DNA from: Aspidapion aeneum
Taxonomy: Eukaryota > Arthropoda > Insecta > Coleoptera > Brentidae
NCBI GenBank assembly: GCA_963576565.1
Contig: OY755039.1
Span: 142,607,369 to 142,671,368 of the forward strand
Length of the DNA stretch: 64,000 bases
Direction of reading: 5' to 3'
The notes beneath the pieces are model-generated. The model was not told the DNA's origin and ran no database searches. It worked only from the letters and a program-made list of their open reading frames with translations. Shown here in pieces: positions 62,711-64,000 of this stretch. The position numbers and the translations under genes were made by a program. The stretch's first letter is position 1. Each line of letters starts with the position of its first letter.

Positions 62711-64000
62711 AAAAAGATGACCAACTAATAATAATAGTAAGTAGAACATATCCGTGGAATATTACGTAGGTATATGATAATAATGAAACTTAGATGAAAA
62801 AATAATAAGAGCTAACCCATAAAACTTTCTTTTAGAAGCAAGCAATTGATTGAAGCAAAGATCATAAAAAAGTTTTAAACAAAACTCATTTTTAAATATT
62901 CAATTTTTTTAAAATCTCAAAATTAAAAAAAAAAATTCTATAAAATCAAACAAGTTTCGTAGCTAATCGGGTAAAAAGGAGTTTTTGTTTCTCTCATATT
63001 TTTCCGTGGGTAGCTTGAAAGCTTAACCTCACGGGGGTCCAAGATCTAATGGACACCTAATAAATGTTGACAGTTAACTGTTTCGTTCTTATAGGACTCC
63101 TCAGAACACTGCTTGGTCAATATGACACTCTTGCGAAGTTAATTAGACGGTTTTGTCTCTAATCCTGTGTAAATAGTGAGAAAACTTTCGCAAGAAGCGC
63201 CATCTACCGAGATACGAGAGAAACAAGAACAAAAGCAGGCGAAATAAACTGCTATACATATCGATCAATGAAAAGATCGAAAACAAATAAAAAGAAACAA
63301 ACTAATCCGTGACCTACGACAGCTCTTTCTGTCTTTCAGGCCAGATCAACGCTAATTCTCAAATTTTTTAAAAAATTAGATAGATATTTCAAAAACTTGA
63401 ATTTTATCACATAATGTGGCAATTTTGTTTTGCTATTTCTTTTTGAAGTGGGTTAAGTTGTCAATATGCATAGGTCAGGCAGGTCAGGTTTATTACCGCT
63501 GTGTACGATGCAGTACTACCCAAAACAAGAAAAAAAAAGATTTGACCGCTTTTTATCACTGCAAAATATGGTCAACACATTATTTTGTTGTTTTCAGAGT
63601 CAACTGTCGTAATATCACACACTTATTACTATTGAAATGCTTTAGTTTACCAGATTAGAGAATTTTAAACATTATCCATCAAACTTAAAAAAAAATGTAC
63701 AGTCATAAACTTTTTTAATGTCAACTTGAGATTGCCTATACTCCTCTGAAAAGCCCAGAGTTTCTTAAAAACTACTAAGTGGTTTATTTAATCATAATGG
63801 ATATTTACTGGAAACCATACAAGCAGTCCAAATCAAAATATGTTGATACCATCAACATTATAATTAACATTAATTTAATAACTTTACAAGGTAGGAAGGA
63901 TTTAGATAGATAGAAAAATATTTTGTTATATTATTTTAATTTTAATTTTAGTCCTCGCGAAGTAGGAAACTTCTACGAAAGCTTGACAGTTGTTAGAGAG
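62711..64000. other. Intergenic, nothing recognised
   Basis: AT-rich sequence with no credible gene, RNA or bounded element. The 80-residue frame at 63416 has no recognisable domain. Confidence 0.4.

Overview
This is an AT-rich eukaryotic window, almost certainly from an insect with a large, transposon-crowded genome. A beetle is my best guess, but the sequence alone does not prove the order. The evidence is one spliced host gene with GT-AG introns that encodes an insect-type neprilysin, plus remnants of Jockey, RTE and I/R1-type non-LTR retrotransposons, hAT elements, a Crypton-like tyrosine-recombinase element, tRNA-derived SINEs, a solo LTR and dozens of MITEs and foldback elements. Nothing resembles bacterial operons, CRISPR arrays or phage.

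Host gene. A neprilysin-like M13 zinc metallopeptidase lies on the minus strand from 49335 (ATG) to 24377 (TAA). I resolved 15 exons whose splice phases all agree. They total 2538 nt and encode 845 residues, so about 2.5 kb of coding sequence is spread over 25 kb. The protein is a type II membrane ectopeptidase with HELTH, ENLAD, the paired substrate-binding H and R, and a C-terminal CQIW. Its introns hold most of the named elements of the central window.

Layout. 1-24.3 kb is intergenic repeat: foldback elements, nested MITEs, an RTE pseudogene, a tRNA-derived SINE, a deleted hAT element with a perfect 8-bp target duplication, and a 2.9-kb TIR element that ends about 55 bp past the neprilysin stop codon. 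24.4-49.3 kb is the gene. Its introns contain a 2.1-kb hAT-like element, a Crypton-like element with palindromic ends, SINEs, a palindromic element with a tRNA-like centre, a solo LTR, a 2.28-kb perfect octamer microsatellite and several MITEs. 49.4-64 kb is intergenic again: a compound foldback, a truncated Jockey inside a GACA microsatellite, nested pogo-like and hAT MITEs, a complete 1.5-kb foldback whose sister copy opens the window, and a 274-bp satellite.

Best candidates for something undescribed. The first is the 273/274-bp tandem repeat at 61594-62597, where each full monomer carries a type I hammerhead-ribozyme-like motif with pairing preserved between monomers, suggesting a retrozyme-like circular RNA system. 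The second is a tyrosine-recombinase transposon bounded by palindromes (29811-31735). Others are the palindrome with a tRNA-like centre (39066-39308), a 63-bp MITE, and a neprilysin zinc exon whose 5' part lies in one arm of an inverted repeat.
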